NCBI RefSeq assembly: GCF_002795405.1
Contig: NZ_PHGZ01000013.1
Location: 186,001-250,000 of the forward strand
Origin: Caviibacterium pharyngocola
GTDB lineage: Bacteria; Pseudomonadota; Gammaproteobacteria; Enterobacterales; Pasteurellaceae
Length of the DNA stretch: 64,000 nucleotides
Direction: 5' to 3'
The notes beneath the pieces are model-generated. The model was not told the DNA's origin. It saw only the letters and a list, made by a program, of their open reading frames with translations, and did not search any database. A program made the translations under genes and the position numbers. This document shows, piece after piece, positions 61,870 to 64,000 of the stretch. The first letter of the stretch is position 1. Each line of letters starts with the position of its first letter.

Positions 61870-62072
61870 ACGCTATTGACGTTCCGCTAGGCTTGCAATT
61901 TTCCCATAGAACGTATTTCAAACATTCCATATAAAATATTCCCATTTTAATAAGTTAAATCGATCATAAATCCGCTTTACAAGTAAAATTCGGTAGGAGC
62001 GGAACAATGCGCCCGCCCTAGTAAAATCAAATTGTTATTTGAATAACATCCTTTCTTTTCACGCATAATACA

Positions 62073-63275
62073 TTAAGGCAAGCGTGCAATCACTGCATAA
62101 CCTTGGCGGGCGCCTTCGATTCGGTAATCGGTATCGGCGCAGATAAATGCCGATTCGCCTTGTTTTAAGCAAAGTGCGGTGGAATTCGTCGAAATTTTTA
62201 GTTCGCCATCCATTACCAATAAAATTTCCGCATTTGCGGCGTGAAGTTGCGCGGATTCCGCCGGTTCATATTGAATATGGGTTAAGGCGAAATCTTTTGC
62301 CGGCGTCGGATAAGTGAAGATTTTGCGATTTTCGGCGGACGGAATAATTTCCGGCACGATTTCGCGGCAATCGATGATTTTTAATAATTCCGGAATATCC
62401 ACATATTTCGGCGTTAATCCGCCGCGTACAACGTTGTCGGAACACGCCATCAATTCGATATTTTGCCCGCGTAAATAGGCGTGAGGAATACCAGCGTCTT
62501 GATAAATTCCTTTGCCTTCTTTAATGTTGACGATATTGAATAAATAAAAACAAATTAATCCCGCATCCAATTTTTCCGCTGAAATTTGCATTGCGTCCAA
62601 GGTGTAAAGCACCCAATAATCCGGATTATTTAAGGATAATTGCTGATTTTTATACCGCACTTGATTTGCTTCGACAATCGGCATTAACCACGCGGAAAGT
62701 TGCGCTTGGTCGGCTTGCATAATATCGGCGTAAAAGGCGTGCGGATCTTGGGTTTGTAATTTTTCCGCCAAGGTATGTAACGACGGGCGCGCTTGCAAAT
62801 CGGCGAGAATATCCGCTTTGGCTTTAAACCCGTGCAATAGCCAGAAATCGGATAGCGCAATCATCATTTCCGGTTTGTGGTTGTTGTCTTTATATGTGCG
62901 TTTGCTGTCTTTTAAATCGATTCCTTCGGCATTTTCACGGGCGAAACCTTGTTCCGCTTGTTGTTTTGTCGGGTGCAACTGAATGGAAAGCGGTTGTTTG
63001 ACATCAAGAATTTTCAGCAAATAAGGTAATTCCGTGCCGAAAACCGCGCGACTTTCATCGCCAAGTGCGGTGGGATTTTGCGCTAAAAATGCATTTAACG
63101 GTTGTTGCGTATCATTGATTTCCAGCATTGAAGGTGCGGAGCTGTGTGCGCCTAGCCACCATTCCGCATAATGTTGATTCGGTTGTTTTTCAATGCCGAG
63201 TAAATCCGGCAGATAATCTTCACCGCCCCAGACATAATGCTGTAAGCAGCCGTTGAGTTTATAAATTCGTTTCAT
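62073..63275 (-). CDS. manA: Mannose-6-phosphate isomerase
   Basis: A 400-aa type I phosphomannose isomerase that converts mannose-6-P to fructose-6-P. Zinc ligands lie in SIQLHPTKQQAEQGF and in KDNNHKPEMMIAL, and the active-site segment IPHAYLRG with its arginine-containing loop is present. Length is near E. coli ManA (391 aa). It is downstream of yobD and the mannose PTS gene manZ on the same strand, so uptake and first metabolic step are clustered. Confidence 0.95.
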   Translation of the reverse strand: MKRIYKLNGCLQHYVWGGEDYLPDLLGIEKQPNQHYAEWWLGAHSSAPSMLEINDTQQPLNAFLAQNPTALGDESRAVFGTELPYLLKILDVKQPLSIQLHPTKQQAEQGFARENAEGIDLKDSKRTYKDNNHKPEMMIALSDFWLLHGFKAKADILADLQARPSLHTLAEKLQTQDPHAFYADIMQADQAQLSAWLMPIVEANQVRYKNQQLSLNNPDYWVLYTLDAMQISAEKLDAGLICFYLFNIVNIKEGKGIYQDAGIPHAYLRGQNIELMACSDNVVRGGLTPKYVDIPELLKIIDCREIVPEIIPSAENRKIFTYPTPAKDFALTHIQYEPAESAQLHAANAEILLVMDGELKISTNSTALCLKQGESAFICADTDYRIEGARQGYAVIARLP

Positions 63276-63298
63276 TTTTTTCCTCTAAATCAATTATT

Positions 63299-63754
63299 TT
63301 ATTTTTTATAGCCGCCGAAAAACGCCACGACGCTTTCTTGATCCTGTGGATTTTGTAGCGGTGCGATCAAGCGTTTTCCGTTTTTGAGATCGATAACTAA
63401 AATATGATTATCGGCAAGATTCAGCGCGTCGATTTTTTCATATTGAATAAAAATATTTTCGTAGAAAAATCCCGTTTCTTTTAAAATGAGTTCAGGTGAG
63501 CGAATAAACGCCATATAGAGACTGAGAATAATCGCGGTAGCCAATAAATAAAGCGTAATCGGGCTAATATTGGCGTAAGTTTGATATAGGATAATAATGA
63601 TTAAACCGATAAAAATCAGCGCATCGATTTTTGCGCGTTTTTTTAACCGCACTTTTAATTTTGTTTTTCCTTTTAATTTGTCCATTCCGAATTGATCATA
63701 AAAAGCATAAAGAAAAAACAGAGCAATACCGATAAGAAGTAGTGTATCAACCAT
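63299..63754 (-). CDS. yobD: DUF986 membrane protein YobD
   Basis: A 151-aa protein with a first membrane helix, a basic loop (KLKGKTKLKVRLKKRAK), two more helices and a cytoplasmic tail. It matches the DUF986/YobD family, which follows manXYZ in E. coli. The role is unknown, but its conserved place behind the mannose PTS suggests a link with that system. It lies between the manZ terminator and manA. Confidence 0.85.
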   Translation of the reverse strand: MVDTLLLIGIALFFLYAFYDQFGMDKLKGKTKLKVRLKKRAKIDALIFIGLIIIILYQTYANISPITLYLLATAIILSLYMAFIRSPELILKETGFFYENIFIQYEKIDALNLADNHILVIDLKNGKRLIAPLQNPQDQESVVAFFGGYKK

Positions 63755-63777
63755 AGTTCATATCTATTATTTAAGCG

Positions 63778-63802
63778 AAAAAAGGTGGGCAAGCGCCCAC
63801 CC
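63778..63802 (-). terminator. Terminator between manZ and yobD
   Basis: On the minus strand, GGTGGGC and GCCCACC form a 7-bp stem around a 4-base loop, followed by TTTTTT. It ends the mannose PTS transcript, with possible read-through into yobD-manA. Confidence 0.85.
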
Positions 63803-63823
63803 GAAGATGAAGAGAATTATAGC

Positions 63824-64000
63824 TTAGGCAAGGATACCTGTCCACGCGCCGAGAATACCGATCACGAAAATACCGACGATAATCATCAACGCATTAACAC
63901 GGTTACGCAACAACCACATACAAGCAAAGGTAAAGACAAGCGGTAATAAGCCGGGCATTAAGCTGTCTAAAATGCTTTGTACTGTGGTGGTTTCGACCGT
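63824..64000 (-). CDS. manZ: Mannose PTS permease IID component, 3' end (partial)
   Basis: The last 58 codons of a gene running off the window end. The product ends SLMPGLLPLVFTFACMWLLR, then NRVNALMIIVGIFVIGILG, which is the C-terminus of EIID-Man proteins (DSIMPGLVPL...LLRKKVNPLWIIVG in E. coli ManZ). The membrane subunit, with EIIC, carries mannose and related sugars. The rest of the gene lies beyond 64,000. Confidence 0.88.
   Translation of the reverse strand, partial: TVETTTVQSILDSLMPGLLPLVFTFACMWLLRNRVNALMIIVGIFVIGILGAWTGILA

Overview
The window is chromosomal DNA from a Pasteurellaceae bacterium. Roughly fifty copies of the Haemophilus-type uptake signal AAGTGCGGT (or its complement ACCGCACTT) are scattered through it, often as inverted pairs that act as terminators. 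The protein sequences and gene neighbourhoods (obgE, the isc cluster, the dcw cluster) are Haemophilus/Pasteurella-like. A fused glutathione synthase (gshF) and a lutABC lactate operon point away from H. influenzae itself and towards a Pasteurella, Basfia or Actinobacillus succinogenes type of organism; that placement is inference.

Positions 1-9.9 kb carry housekeeping genes: an EamA transporter with obgE, argD behind a double ArgR operator, tldD, rng, putP-cmoB and suhB. Positions 10-16.2 kb hold trmJ and a complete iscR-S-U-A-hscB-hscA-fdx iron-sulfur assembly operon behind an IscR-type operator, with no iscX at its end. Positions 16.3-24.8 kb hold gshF, a PhoH-like ATPase, a frameshifted LysE-type exporter, ybeY, tmcA, a 58-aa protein and a CstA-type peptide/pyruvate carrier.

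Positions 25.0-43.1 kb are an unbroken division and cell-wall (dcw) cluster: mraZ-rsmH-ftsL-ftsI-murE-murF-mraY-murD-ftsW-murG-murC-ddlB-ftsQ-ftsA-ftsZ-lpxC, followed by pheA. Most genes overlap or sit within 25 bp of each other. The exception is a 116-bp gap with a strong hairpin between mraZ and rsmH.

Positions 44,409-52,187 are a foreign, AT-rich 7.8-kb insertion. It is bounded by 25-bp inverted repeats (24/25 identical) and an 8-bp direct repeat ATTTTTTT, the expected scar of an IS1595-family transposition. It carries two divergent IS1595-type transposases (one intact, one stopped by TGA at the codon matching Trp36), two small coiled-coil/winged-helix proteins, a Cro/CI-type regulator and a 1,076-aa fused nuclease-adenine methyltransferase that looks like a one-gene type IIG restriction-modification system. 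It landed in the loop of an inverted uptake-sequence terminator that once separated the convergent genes pheA and der. This is the most interesting region of the window.

Positions 52.2-64.0 kb return to core genes: der, an L-lactate permease plus lutABC for lactate oxidation, a YedE-type transporter, two tandem tRNA-Asp genes, dnaQ/rnhA in divergent arrangement, two tiny membrane proteins, and a mannose cluster (the 3' end of manZ, yobD, manA) on the minus strand.
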